From: a virus
DNA: 47,091 bases
Virus record (IMG/VR): IMGVR_UViG_3300042691_037953
Location: 1-47,091 of that record
Reading direction: 5' to 3' (one strand)
Shown here: positions 12,528 through 18,934 of the stretch, in pieces
Layout of the letters: each line of letters starts with the position of its first letter
Numbering within the stretch: position 1 is the first letter of the stretch
The notes under the pieces: generated by a model
Told to the model about the DNA's origin: nothing
The model's database searches: none
The model's input: the letters and a program-made list of their open reading frames with translations, nothing else
Position numbers and translations under genes: made by a program

Positions 12528-12617
12528 ATGCCACATCCACACAAGAATCGTCCGCGAAAGGGTCGTCGTAAGATTGGAAGTAAGAAGCGTCGTAGCCGTA
12601 ATATGAGAAAGCGGTAG
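12528..12617 (+). CDS. 29-residue Arg/Lys-rich peptide
   Basis: Fifteen of 29 residues are Arg or Lys plus two His (MPHPHKNRPRKGRRKIGSKK...). It has a dedicated near-consensus promoter and a strong SD (AGGAGGGAGG), so high expression is expected. Composition resembles tiny ribosomal proteins such as Thx or a nucleic-acid-binding peptide; no homology is claimed. Confidence 0.65.
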   Translation: MPHPHKNRPRKGRRKIGSKKRRSRNMRKR

Positions 12618-12639
12618 CAAATGGGAGCGAATCTTGTGC

Positions 12640-12668
12640 TTGACACGGGGTTCGCTCCCTGCTATACT
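12640..12668 (+). promoter_or_regulatory. Leaderless promoter inside a palindrome
   Basis: TTGACA, 17-bp spacer, TATACT (12663-12668); ATG 12675 six bases downstream. GGGAGCGAA (12623-12631) and TTCGCTCCC (12651-12659) form a 9-bp inverted repeat around the -35. Confidence 0.8.
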
Positions 12669-12674
12669 GTGTCT

Positions 12675-12923
12675 ATGGTGCAATGGAACAGCGATGCGTG
12701 GGATTGCAAAGTAGGCGATATTATTGTTGAGTCAATAAAAGGTCAAGACCCAAGTTATTGGGTTGTATCAAAAGTAAAACTAAATGATAACCCAATACGT
12801 TATGGGCATACATACAAAAAAATGTATGATGTGTTTAACCTGGGGAATGATATGAATTGTTTATATAATGTTATGTTCCGAGATTCAGATACAATAACAT
12901 ATAGGATCATCCGTGGACAATAG
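12675..12923 (+). CDS. VGD-type small protein
   Basis: 82 aa from ATG 12675, six bases after the -10: CKVGDIIVESIKGQDPSYWVVSKVKL...YDVFNLGNDMN. A relative of the SH3-like array proteins outside the array. Overlaps the next gene by 11 bases, with the same frame offset (2 mod 3) as block B junctions. Confidence 0.7.
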   Translation: MVQWNSDAWDCKVGDIIVESIKGQDPSYWVVSKVKLNDNPIRYGHTYKKMYDVFNLGNDMNCLYNVMFRDSDTITYRIIRGQ

Positions 12924-13119
12924 ATTCCGCATCGGAGATCTTGTGCAATACCACATCGAACCAACCATATTGAAGTATCGCAGAGTTATGCAAAACAAGG
13001 TTGGTGTTATTACTGCTATTAGAGATAAGTCAAATGTAGCATATATCAAATGGTCCGATTTGGATGCAAATGATTCATGGGTTTCATATGATGATTTGAG
13101 ACTTCTAAACCGAGAATAG
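12913..13119 (+). CDS. SH3-like small protein
   Basis: 68 aa, GTG or in-frame start region at 12913: FRIGDLVQYH...NKVGVITAIRDKSNVAYIKWSDLDAND. Clear match to the block B core (GDLV / VGVIT / YIKW). Forms a two-gene mini-array with 12675. Confidence 0.72.
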   Translation: MDNRFRIGDLVQYHIEPTILKYRRVMQNKVGVITAIRDKSNVAYIKWSDLDANDSWVSYDDLRLLNRE

Positions 13120-13207
13120 AATATATGCTCTCGCGCTAGAGTAACAAGCGGCAACGCGAACGAAATAGTTCTACAAATAACATATAGAATCTCGGGTAAA
13201 CAGAACC

Positions 13208-13237
13208 ATGTTATCACAAACCCGCCGCCGCTGTCAA
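13208..13237 (-). promoter_or_regulatory. Minus-strand promoter
   Basis: Minus strand TTGACA (13232-13237), 18-bp spacer with TG before the -10, TAACAT (13208-13213). Faces left, toward the 3' end of the 12913 gene. Confidence 0.5.
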
Positions 13238-13287
13238 GCGAAAAAAGCACCGCGTAAGCCCTGGATATCACAAGCGAAAAATAAAAC

Positions 13288-13316
13288 TTGCGTCGGGAAC
13301 GGTTTTCGTGTAGACT
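13288..13316 (+). promoter_or_regulatory. Promoter of GP88-like gene
   Basis: TTGCGT, 17-bp spacer, TAGACT (13311-13316). Leader hairpin GGGC-atggt-GCCC at 13339-13351. Confidence 0.7.
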
Positions 13317-13338
13317 GTTCCTTGTACGGTGGACGTGC

Positions 13339-13351
13339 GGGCATGGTGCCC
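13339..13351 (+). promoter_or_regulatory. AUGGU-loop leader hairpin
   Basis: GGGC-atggt-GCCC in the leader of the GP88-like gene. Confidence 0.55.
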
Positions 13352-13375
13352 AAAGCCACCCGATAGGTGAAAGCG

Positions 13376-14041
13376 ATGGCTAAGGCATTTAACATTAAGT
13401 GGACTAAGGGCAACGAGAAGCTGCAAAAGGATAATGGTGGTACTTATAACATTATCGGTTTCGGTATTCCCGCTGATTATGATTTCCAGCACAACGGGGA
13501 AACCGTGAATACCTGCCCTTCCGCGCTTGCTTGCCGTGCGGTTTGCTATGCAAAGCAGGGTCGTTATGCTATGCCTAACGTGATTGCTGCAAGGCAGCAC
13601 AACCTCGAAATGTCGCAGAATCCTTATTTCGTGGATTTCGTGGTTGCTGATTTGGAGCGTATGCGAAAGGTTAATACGGTTCGCATCCACGATTCGGGTG
13701 ATTTCTACGATCAGGAGTATTACGATAAGTGGTGTGCTATTGCCACGATGCTCCCCGAAATCACGTTCTACGCTTATACTAAGACCGTTAATATGGATCT
13801 TTGGTCGCATAAGCCTGATAACCTTAAGATCACGCAATCGCTTGGTGGCAAGCACGACGAAAACGTGAATCTGGATATGCCCCATTCGCGTATCTTTGCA
13901 ACCCACGAGGATCGCGTCAATGCTGGATATGTTGACGGTAACGTGAACGACGTCCCTGCGATTGAGGGTTTGGTGCAAATCGGCTTGGTGTATCACGGGC
14001 AGCGTAAGTTGACGGATTCGCAGAAGCGTTATTTCGCTTAA
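13376..14041 (+). CDS. GP88-like phage protein
   Basis: 222 aa from ATG 13376 (AGGTGA upstream). Contains 'TCPSALACRAVCYAKQGRYAMPNV' split by conserved Cys, 'VRIHDSGDFYDQEYYDKW', and 'FYAYTKTVN', matching the phage family Pfam GP88 ('gene product 88') as I recall it. The Cys cluster suggests metal or Fe-S binding. Enzymatic role not established. First of a three-gene operon. Confidence 0.72.
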   Translation: MAKAFNIKWTKGNEKLQKDNGGTYNIIGFGIPADYDFQHNGETVNTCPSALACRAVCYAKQGRYAMPNVIAARQHNLEMSQNPYFVDFVVADLERMRKVNTVRIHDSGDFYDQEYYDKWCAIATMLPEITFYAYTKTVNMDLWSHKPDNLKITQSLGGKHDENVNLDMPHSRIFATHEDRVNAGYVDGNVNDVPAIEGLVQIGLVYHGQRKLTDSQKRYFA

Positions 14042-14060
14042 GGGGAAAGGGGAAAAGCAG

Positions 14061-14240
14061 ATGAGCAATTGTAGTTTCCACAATAAGTACGATGGTTCGT
14101 TTTGGGTGAATGATGCAAGGGGCATTCCGCTCGCGCGCGTTTGCGCCAAGTGTGCCGATAAGAAACTTGCAAAGTATCGCAAGGATGTTATCACTAATCC
14201 TAACTATTCCGCCGATGAGAATATCGAGGAGAACTATTAA
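14061..14240 (+). CDS. Conserved small phage protein
   Basis: 59 aa. 'GSFWVNDARGIPLARVCAKCADKKLAKYR' with one CxxC; I recognise the DARGIPL...C..C...KLxKYR pattern from many phages, where it is unannotated. Likely a small zinc-binding protein. TAATG overlap with the next gene. Confidence 0.7.
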   Translation: MSNCSFHNKYDGSFWVNDARGIPLARVCAKCADKKLAKYRKDVITNPNYSADENIEENY

Positions 14241-14419
14241 TGGCAAGGACAAAGAAGGATCGGAAGGCAAAGCATATTGACCCCAATGCGATTAAGACCC
14301 GTGATTGGTGTATGGTGCTAATCATTAATGGTGCTACCAAGGCAGGGGTTATTCCTGATAGGCGGAAGGCACGGAATAAGTATCGGTGCCGTAATAGTAG
14401 GAACGGGGAGTGGGACTAG
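14240..14419 (+). CDS. Small basic hypothetical protein
   Basis: 59 aa: MARTKKDRKAKHIDPNAIKTRDW...IPDRRKARNKYRC. Arg/Lys-rich throughout with one central hydrophobic stretch, consistent with RNA or DNA binding. Its start overlaps the preceding stop. Confidence 0.65.
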   Translation: MARTKKDRKAKHIDPNAIKTRDWCMVLIINGATKAGVIPDRRKARNKYRCRNSRNGEWD

Positions 14420-14476
14420 GGGATATACTAATAGGGTGGGGGGGTCTCGAATAATGTATTACAGGTAAAGAGATAT

Positions 14477-14549
14477 CAGCCGCCCTTTAGGGCTAATACC
14501 AATGGGATAATACCCCCCTAATAGGTATATGCCCAAATGCGGGCGGCTG
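14477..14549 (+). ncRNA. Structured element E2
   Basis: Outer 9-bp stem CAGCCGCCC (14477-14485)/GGGCGGCTG (14541-14549), inner hairpins with GGGATAATACCC (14504-14515) and GCCC/GGGC pairs. Second copy of the E1 architecture; it sits 30 bases before a promoter, as E1 does (2 bases). Confidence 0.5.
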
Positions 14550-14578
14550 ACACCCTAAAGATAGAGCAAAGAAAAAGG

Positions 14579-14607
14579 TTGACGGCATCCCGTGTCCGTG
14601 GTAGACT
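14579..14607 (+). promoter_or_regulatory. Promoter of DUF7249-like gene
   Basis: TTGACG, 17-bp spacer ending TGG, TAGACT (14602-14607), preceded by an A-tract (possible UP element). Confidence 0.82.
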
Positions 14608-14616
14608 GTCTTTAAT

Positions 14617-14631
14617 GCTGGATGGTCCAGC
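14617..14631 (+). promoter_or_regulatory. AUGGU-loop leader hairpin
   Basis: GCTGG-atggt-CCAGC just before the AGAGG SD. An in-frame ATG at 14615, seven bases after the -10, could start a 10-residue N-terminal extension. Confidence 0.6.
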
Positions 14632-14644
14632 GAAGAGGCAAGCG

Positions 14645-14887
14645 ATGGCTGATTATAACGGTTGGGCAAACTACGAAACTTGGAACGTTGCTCTTTGGAT
14701 TCAGAATGACGAAGGGCTTTATATGCTCGCCAAGGAGATTGCCGAATCCAAGTATTCGCGTCCTTATCAGGGATTCGTGGATAACATGAAGGATTGCGAT
14801 ATTCATGCAACGCCTGATGGTGTCTCGTTTGAGAGTCGTTTGCTCAATACCAAGGAACTGGATGCTATGATTAGGGAGCTTGCTTAA
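14645..14887 (+). CDS. DUF7249-like phage protein
   Basis: 80 aa from ATG 14645 (AGAGG upstream). MADYNGWANYETWNVALWIQ, followed by DEGLYMLAKEIAES, is the signature of a small phage family (DUF7249 as I recall). All-helical; function unknown. One-base overlap with the next gene. Confidence 0.8.
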   Translation: MADYNGWANYETWNVALWIQNDEGLYMLAKEIAESKYSRPYQGFVDNMKDCDIHATPDGVSFESRLLNTKELDAMIRELA

Positions 14888-15114
14888 TGTTTATTGCTGG
14901 TGATGTTGTTAGGCATAGCCACTTCCCTGAATGGGGAAAGGGTGTAATCACGGCAGTATTCCGCGATACGCAAATGGGTAAACCTATTGCAAAGATTATG
15001 TGGGATTCACCAAAGCACGGGGTTGCCTCGCTTCACACATTCGACCATTTGAAGCGTATCGATGAATGCACGGATGCGGATACACCATTTCAGATGGTAT
15101 TGCCGTTCATATGA
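14887..15114 (+). CDS. SH3-like small protein
   Basis: 75 aa: MFIAGDVVRHSHFPEWGKGVITAVFRD...AKIMWDSPKHG. AGDVV / GVITAVF / AKIMW align with the array-protein core; it also resembles bacterial proteins with an FxxWGxGxV SH3 motif. ATGA overlap with the next peptide gene. Confidence 0.7.
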   Translation: MFIAGDVVRHSHFPEWGKGVITAVFRDTQMGKPIAKIMWDSPKHGVASLHTFDHLKRIDECTDADTPFQMVLPFI

Positions 15115-15179
15115 TGTTTGACGGTTGCCCTATTGCTTATTCTAAGGATAGAGGCGGCTGGAAATGGTACTCATTCTAA
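15111..15179 (+). CDS. 22-residue aromatic peptide
   Basis: MMFDGCPIAYSKDRGGWKWYSF, translationally coupled by ATGA overlap to the preceding gene. Rich in aromatic residues. Real only if coupling works; no homolog known to me. Confidence 0.4.
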   Translation: MMFDGCPIAYSKDRGGWKWYSF

Positions 15180-15207
15180 TCCTACCATGCCAGCCCCCGC
15201 GTGTCAA
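15179..15207 (-). promoter_or_regulatory. Minus-strand promoter
   Basis: Minus strand TTGACA (15202-15207), 17-bp spacer ending TGG, TAGGAT (15179-15184). Confidence 0.65.
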
Positions 15208-15278
15208 GCGAAAAGCGACACGCCGATCCTCCAGGGCGATGCCCGCTAACCCCTTGAAAAGACTTGCGAAAAAAGAAG

Positions 15279-15307
15279 TTGCAAGCGCTTGGGGGTTGTG
15301 GTAGACT
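15279..15307 (+). promoter_or_regulatory. Tandem promoter a
   Basis: TTGCAA, 17-bp spacer ending TGG, TAGACT (15302-15307). Followed by a ~55-nt structured, non-coding leader (GTTCCC...GGGAAC enclosing CCCGC/GCGGG) and an A-tract. Confidence 0.65.
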
Positions 15308-15378
15308 GTTCCCTGTTCGGTGGTTGAGAGTGTAGCCCCGATGCCCGCAAGGTTCTAAAGCGGGAACGAAAAAAAAGG

Positions 15379-15407
15379 TTGACGGTCGCCGCATGGTGTG
15401 GTAGACT
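15379..15407 (+). promoter_or_regulatory. Tandem promoter b
   Basis: TTGACG, 17-bp spacer ending TGG, TAGACT (15402-15407), then another structured leader (GGGTGCG pairs with CGCATCCC, one bulge). Confidence 0.8.
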
Positions 15408-15475
15408 GTAAGGGTAAGGTCGAGAGCGGTACAGGGTGCGCGACAGGTTCACGCATCCCGCCCTCGAAAAAAAGG

Positions 15476-15504
15476 TTGACACGGCAAGGTCGCCGTGATA
15501 GACT
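15476..15504 (+). promoter_or_regulatory. Tandem promoter c
   Basis: TTGACA, 17-bp spacer, TAGACT (15499-15504). Drives the 15577 gene. Confidence 0.82.
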
Positions 15505-15521
15505 GAGCAAGTAAGGTCGCA

Positions 15522-15558
15522 AGGGCAATGTCGCCCTCGACAACGCACCAAAGGTGCG
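15522..15558 (+). promoter_or_regulatory. Two-hairpin leader, copy 1
   Basis: AGGGC-aatgtc-GCCCT (15522-15537) and CGCACC-aaa-GGTGCG (15544-15558). Both are conserved in structure but not in stem sequence with 19815-19852, i.e. compensatory changes. Confidence 0.7.
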
Positions 15559-15576
15559 GGAAGGTAAGGAAGCAAT

Positions 15577-15930
15577 ATGTCGTCCACTAAGTCGCTTGAG
15601 GTTGCTCGGTTCGTTCGTAACTACGTCCGCGAGAATGATCGCGGTTGCCCGAAGGGTGTTCTCCAGCACGTCGGTGGTTTCAAGGCGAAGGATATTGCCC
15701 TCGCGCTTGAGACGGGTCTGCTTGAGAGCGGTCGCGGTTCGGAGGGCGGTCTGTTCCCGAAGGGCGAGCGTCCTGCTCCGAAGGATCGGGTTGCGGTTAC
15801 GCTCAAGTCCCGCCTTGTTGACGCCCTTCGCGTGATTGCGAATGGTGGAACGCTGGATCGGGCTTCCGCTGTTTCGCTTGTCGCGGAGTATGACGGCGAG
15901 ATTGAGAAGCGCCGTGCCGCGCAGGAGTAA
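15577..15930 (+). CDS. Paralogous phage protein, copy 1
   Basis: 117 aa. 'EVARFVRNYVREND-RGCPKGVL' and 'GGFKAKDIALALETGLLESGRGSEGGLF' look like a winged-helix-type fold (helix, helix, GRGSEGG hairpin), as in small transcription regulators. Strongly similar to 19871-20194, including the promoter and leader. Start follows GGAAGG. Possibly DNA-binding; not proven. Confidence 0.7.
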   Translation: MSSTKSLEVARFVRNYVRENDRGCPKGVLQHVGGFKAKDIALALETGLLESGRGSEGGLFPKGERPAPKDRVAVTLKSRLVDALRVIANGGTLDRASAVSLVAEYDGEIEKRRAAQE

Positions 15931-16238
15931 GTAAACAATCGGGTTGCCCCTCCTGATAACAAAAGGGGCGCGTTGCTTGGGTCTAACAATATAGCGCGAA
16001 GGAGTCCGAATCTAATGTCGGAACCGCTGTAAGTGGCAAAGATCTACCTATGAAGGTTCGGGGTGAACCTATATTAAAACCCCTTGTATATTCCCGCAGG
16101 GAGAAACGATATGCGACTCTTAGAATAAGCGCCTAATGGGAAACGGGCGCAAACATAAATGCGATGGGTTCCCTACATAACGAAGTCCGCGGAAGTGTTG
16201 GTTAGGTAACCAGCCCCCGCGCGCTTCGCGCGCGGCTG
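15931..16238. ncRNA. Structured region, possible ncRNA, strand uncertain
   Basis: 308 bases without an ORF but rich in hairpins: GCCCCT/AGGGGC, TCCGA-atctaatg-TCGGA, CCGCT-gta-AGTGG, GGTTC-ggggt-GAACC, GCGCC-taatgggaaacg-GGCGC, GGTT-aggt-AACC, ending with a GC-rich hairpin (16210-16238). It could be the 3' part of the 15577 transcript or, reading left, the product of the minus promoter at 16241. Confidence 0.45.
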
Positions 16239-16240
16239 GC

Positions 16241-16269
16241 ATTCTACCACACACGGAACCCCCCGTCAA
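16241..16269 (-). promoter_or_regulatory. Minus-strand promoter
   Basis: Minus strand TTGACG (16264-16269), 17-bp spacer ending TGG, TAGAAT (16241-16246). The GC-rich hairpin would lie at the very 5' end of the RNA. Confidence 0.7.
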
Positions 16270-16320
16270 GCAAAATCGTACTGCCCCCTAACCCCCCGAA
16301 AACACACACAAAAAAAGAAG

Positions 16321-16349
16321 TTGACTCCAACCCTGCGTTGCGGTATACT
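16321..16349 (+). promoter_or_regulatory. Promoter of 16387 gene
   Basis: TTGACT, 17-bp spacer, TATACT (16344-16349), A-tract upstream. Leader hairpin GCTGG/CCAGC with loop acggaca. Confidence 0.82.
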
Positions 16350-16386
16350 GTTCTCATGCTGGACGGACACCAGCGGAGGCAAGTCG

Positions 16387-16629
16387 ATGGCAAAGTGTGA
16401 AGGTTGCGAAAAGGATTTCATTGTTTGCACGCACAATGCTTGCGGTGACGACAAGGGTGGTTTCATTGTTACTCATCGTGATTGCGACGAATGGGGTTGC
16501 GGTCTTTGCATGACCCGTTGCGATGAATCGCCAGACGAAGAGTATTGCATGGAATGCCTTACCAATAGTTCGCATAGCGGTATGGCGGATCATTATACCC
16601 GTCGAATGGAAAATGGTTGGAGCGAGTAG
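16387..16629 (+). CDS. Cys-rich zinc-finger-like protein
   Basis: 80 aa from ATG 16387 (GGAGG upstream). At least ten Cys and several His: CEGCEKDFIVCTHNACGD, RDCDEWGCGLCMTRC, EYCMEC. Two or three zinc sites in a treble-clef or RING-like arrangement are plausible. Function unknown. An out-of-frame ATG at 16356 lies six bases after the -10. Confidence 0.7.
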   Translation: MAKCEGCEKDFIVCTHNACGDDKGGFIVTHRDCDEWGCGLCMTRCDESPDEEYCMECLTNSSHSGMADHYTRRMENGWSE

Positions 16630-16655
16630 CTCTAAGGGCAGAGCAAAGAAAAAAC

Positions 16656-16684
16656 TTGACGCCCACGGTTGGGCATGATAGGAT
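16656..16684 (+). promoter_or_regulatory. Promoter of the 16692 operon
   Basis: TTGACG, 17-bp spacer, TAGGAT (16679-16684); the spacer contains GCCCA/TGGGC. Confidence 0.8.
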
Positions 16685-16691
16685 GGTCTAC

Positions 16692-16913
16692 ATGATGCAG
16701 GGTGAGACGATGATGACGGGTGCGGGCAAGGTTTGCCGCGATTGCAACGAGTTTCCGCTTTGGGGCGTTTATCGTTCCGCTGCTGGATACTATGTCGGCA
16801 CCTATTGCGGTTGCGGTCCCTATTCCCGCGAGAGCGGTTATTTCCAAACTCAGGAGTCGGCAAAGGTTTTGCTGGATTCCGTGCAGCGTTATTTCAATGC
16901 GGTGGAGGCGTAA
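16692..16913 (+). CDS. Hypothetical protein with Cys motifs
   Basis: 73 aa if started at ATG 16692, seven bases after the -10 (nearly leaderless); later in-frame ATGs at 16695 and 16710 are alternatives. 'KVCRDCNEFPLWGVYRSAAGYYVGTYCGCGPYSRESGYF' has CxxC and CGC and an aromatic-rich core, a likely small zinc ribbon. First gene of an operon reaching 17963. Confidence 0.62.
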   Translation: MMQGETMMTGAGKVCRDCNEFPLWGVYRSAAGYYVGTYCGCGPYSRESGYFQTQESAKVLLDSVQRYFNAVEA

Positions 16914-16917
16914 GTAA

Positions 16918-17154
16918 ATGGTCAAGCAATCCGACAATGCAGCGATTGAGGCTTTCCTAAAGGCAAAGCGTGCGGTCGATCCCCGTTATGGCAAGGTTCG
17001 CCCTGCCAAGGCAAAGGGCAAGAGCGTGTTCATGCTTGAGCGTCAGATTGAGCAGAATATGATGATGGGTTTCGGTCCCATTCTCAACGTCGATCTTTCA
17101 AAGAAGCAACGGGCTGCAAAGCGCAGCGTAACCTTCATCACGGAGAAGAAGTAA
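16918..17154 (+). CDS. Basic hypothetical protein
   Basis: 78 aa, Lys/Arg-rich (AKRAVDPRYGKVRPAKAKGK ...KKQRAAKRSV). A central helix 'VFMLERQIEQNMMMGFG' may be amphipathic. Nucleic-acid binding is a guess from composition. Four bases separate it from the upstream stop. Confidence 0.65.
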   Translation: MVKQSDNAAIEAFLKAKRAVDPRYGKVRPAKAKGKSVFMLERQIEQNMMMGFGPILNVDLSKKQRAAKRSVTFITEKK

Positions 17155-17301
17155 ATGACCCTAAACGAAATGCTCAATCGAGTGCGCGAGATCCTGCCTA
17201 ATGCCAGCGTGGGTGAAGATAACGACGGGCAGATTGTTATTTATACTGATAAGGTAATCGACGCGGGCGAGAACCTTGTCTCTATCGTGGAGAGTAACTA
17301 A
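17155..17301 (+). CDS. Small acidic protein
   Basis: 48 aa: MTLNEMLNRVREILPNASVGEDNDGQIVIYTD... Starts immediately after the preceding stop. 'GEDNDGQIVIYTDK' is a helix-then-beta-hairpin pattern widespread in tiny phage proteins. Function unknown. Confidence 0.65.
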   Translation: MTLNEMLNRVREILPNASVGEDNDGQIVIYTDKVIDAGENLVSIVESN

Positions 17302-17303
17302 TA

Positions 17304-17465
17304 ATGGCAAAGCGAATCGTGGTTCTTTCGGACGGTACTACTTGGGACACGGCGGCAACGGTTATGGAGATTACCGATGCTGCATATGATCGGCTTCAGT
17401 CGGGTGATATTGAACCCAGCGACTTGAAGAAGAATGATATCGTTGAGGAATGGGATGCTAACTAA
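17304..17465 (+). CDS. Small hypothetical protein
   Basis: 53 aa: MAKRIVVLSDGTTWDTAATVMEITDAAYDRLQSGD. The WDTAATVMEITDAAYDRL... pattern resembles many phage proteins of 50-70 aa ending in acidic tails. Coupled in an operon. Function unknown. Confidence 0.65.
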   Translation: MAKRIVVLSDGTTWDTAATVMEITDAAYDRLQSGDIEPSDLKKNDIVEEWDAN

Positions 17466-17466
17466 T

Positions 17467-17694
17467 ATGCAGAACATGATGCGGTTCGAAGATTCTAATG
17501 GTCCCTTCTGCGTGTTCTTTGACGTAAAGGATGGAGATATCCAGAACATTACTCTCCGCGATATGAATGGAGAGGTAGTTGTTGGTGGTGGTAATATCGA
17601 CGAGGTAAAGAATATCCTCGCAAAGGAGTACGCCGCAAGCGCGATCCAGATGGCTATTGTTTACAGCACGGGACAAGTTCCCAATCTTTGCTAG
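17467..17694 (+). CDS. Hypothetical protein
   Basis: 75 aa from ATG 17467, one base after the upstream stop. 'PFCVFFDVKDGDIQNITLRDMNGEVVVGG' is beta-rich, followed by a helix (IDEVKNILAKEY). No family recognised. Confidence 0.65.
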   Translation: MQNMMRFEDSNGPFCVFFDVKDGDIQNITLRDMNGEVVVGGGNIDEVKNILAKEYAASAIQMAIVYSTGQVPNLC

Positions 17695-17708
17695 GGAGAT
17701 TCAGTAAT

Positions 17709-17963
17709 ATGCGAATGATGAAGGCAGACTGGATGAGCAAGCCCGTGAAGGTTCACGGTTGGGCAATCACCGCTCATGGTTGGGAGTATTATTTCCTCGA
17801 CAATAAGAAGAGCGACACCCGCTTTGCATATGTTGTCGGATATGAGAACGAGATGGGCGATGTTTCCATGAGCGAGATCTCACCTTATATCCGCTCCATT
17901 ACTTTCGATGATGCAGACCTAATGCATATCGCGCCCGCTCCTGATTGTGTGTGGGTGGACTAA
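17709..17963 (+). CDS. Hypothetical protein
   Basis: 84 aa from ATG 17709 (GGGAG upstream). 'VHGWAITAHGWEYYFLDNKKSD...AYVVGYENEMGDVSMSEISPYI' resembles a small phage family with a 'GWEYYFLD' motif. Last gene before the divergent promoter region at 18066. Confidence 0.65.
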   Translation: MRMMKADWMSKPVKVHGWAITAHGWEYYFLDNKKSDTRFAYVVGYENEMGDVSMSEISPYIRSITFDDADLMHIAPAPDCVWVD

Positions 17964-18065
17964 CACCCCCAAGGGGTAGCGTCTATCTCCCGAATAGTAG
18001 GGGGGGTCGGAACCTGTTGATTTTTCAGCGGATTCCAGCCCCCACCGCCTTCGGCGGTGGCTGGC

Positions 18066-18094
18066 ATTATAGCATGGCAGGGCAGGGCAGTCAA
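18066..18094 (-). promoter_or_regulatory. Minus-strand promoter, consensus -10
   Basis: Minus strand TTGACT (18089-18094), 17-bp spacer, TATAAT (18066-18071). Hairpin CCAGCC..GGCTGG immediately downstream. Confidence 0.72.
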
Positions 18095-18165
18095 GAAAAA
18101 AAGTGAGGGGGTGGAGCCAGGTCGAGGGGGGTCTAACCTGTTGAGAACACTCACGAAAAAAGATG

Positions 18166-18194
18166 TTGACGGCAACCTCGGGTTCCTGTATACT
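18166..18194 (+). promoter_or_regulatory. Promoter of 18201 gene
   Basis: TTGACG, 17-bp spacer, TATACT (18189-18194); ATG 18201 six bases downstream. Confidence 0.82.
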
Positions 18195-18200
18195 CTCTAC

Positions 18201-18416
18201 ATGATGAACGCTCACACGGAGGTTGGCAAGATGGACGGCAAGATGGTCACGGTTTGGATTGGCGAGTATCCCTTCATCGTCAACTATGATTTCGATATGG
18301 AGGGTTTCCACATCTATTCCATGATCGACAACAATGGCAAGGAGGTCCGCAAGTATTCCAATATTTGGAATGTCGTTATGGACGATCTCGCGGGGCAGGA
18401 AGCGGAGATGTTCTAA
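18201..18416 (+). CDS. Hypothetical protein, possible dual start
   Basis: 71 aa from ATG 18201, six bases after the -10 (leaderless); an in-frame ATG at 18231 has GGAGG upstream and would give 61 aa. 'TVWIGEYPFIVNYDFDMEGFHIYSMIDNNGKEV' is a beta-rich core. Function unknown. Confidence 0.65.
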   Translation: MMNAHTEVGKMDGKMVTVWIGEYPFIVNYDFDMEGFHIYSMIDNNGKEVRKYSNIWNVVMDDLAGQEAEMF

Positions 18417-18436
18417 GTAGGGAACTAAAAAAAAAG

Positions 18437-18465
18437 TTGACGCCCGCGAGGGCTTGTGGTAAAGT
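18437..18465 (+). promoter_or_regulatory. Promoter of 18512 gene
   Basis: TTGACG, 17-bp spacer ending TGG, TAAAGT (18460-18465); spacer holds GCCC/GGGC; A9 tract upstream. Confidence 0.8.
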
Positions 18466-18478
18466 AGTTGAACACGAT

Positions 18479-18495
18479 GCAGCGATGGTCGCTGC
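18479..18495 (+). promoter_or_regulatory. AUGGU-loop leader hairpin
   Basis: GCAGCG-atggt-CGCTGC, six perfect pairs, just before the GAGAGGAAGAG SD. Confidence 0.65.
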
Positions 18496-18511
18496 GAGAG
18501 AGGAAGAGAAG

Positions 18512-18685
18512 ATGCACAAGGTTGGCGATACGGTTTTCAAGGCGAACGGCAATGGTTACGATAAGGGCGTCGTTGTCCGTATCACGCAGGGCAAGTGCCT
18601 TGTCAACTTCGGTTCGTTCACCGCTACCGTGAACGGGAAAACCCTTTACACTCAGAAGCAGATTCGCCGTCGTTCGATTGCGTAA
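18512..18685 (+). CDS. VGD-type SH3-like protein
   Basis: 57 aa: MHKVGDTVFKANGNGYDKGVVVRITQGKCLVNFGSFTA. The shortest VGD protein in the window; a single-barrel core plus a basic tail (KQIRRRSIA). Confidence 0.7.
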   Translation: MHKVGDTVFKANGNGYDKGVVVRITQGKCLVNFGSFTATVNGKTLYTQKQIRRRSIA

Positions 18686-18721
18686 TCACTTCCACAACCT
18701 CTAACGCTAGGAGAAAAGCAT

Positions 18722-18934
18722 ATGACTAACTTCCCCATCCGTTCGCAGAAGATTGTTTTTACCATTCCCGTCCTTTGGATGTTCGGTGCTTTCCTGCTTT
18801 CCACGATTGCTTGTCCGCCTCCGCGTGCAGATGAAATGCATATGCTGTTCGCGCTTGGTGTTTCGTCAACCCTCATTCCCGCGTTCGCGGTCCTTGGTTT
18901 CGCCCGTTGGGCTGCGCGTCGGGAGTTTCAGTAA
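18722..18934 (+). CDS. Two-helix membrane protein
   Basis: 70 aa with hydrophobic segments at about residues 11-30 (IVFTIPVLWMFGAFLLST) and 40-60 (MLFALGVSSTLIPAFAVLGF), and a basic C-terminus. AGGAG upstream. First of four consecutive tiny membrane-protein genes. Function unknown. Confidence 0.65.
   Translation: MTNFPIRSQKIVFTIPVLWMFGAFLLSTIACPPPRADEMHMLFALGVSSTLIPAFAVLGFARWAARREFQ

Noticed and set aside
13268-14194. Long minus-strand ORF (308 codons) opposite the GP88-like gene
   Set aside because: It is antisense to a well-supported gene with its own promoter and SD, has no SD, and the nearby minus promoter (13208) faces away from it.
15554-15835. Arg-rich + strand ORF overlapping the 15577 gene in another frame
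   Set aside because: High GC shadow frame with Arg/Ser bias, no SD; the 15577 frame has a paralog supporting it.
16210-16238. GC-rich hairpins (16210, 18040, 19220, 20232) as rho-independent terminators of the + strand
   Set aside because: None is followed by a T-run; they are instead adjacent to minus-strand -10 boxes, so a terminator call is not supported.
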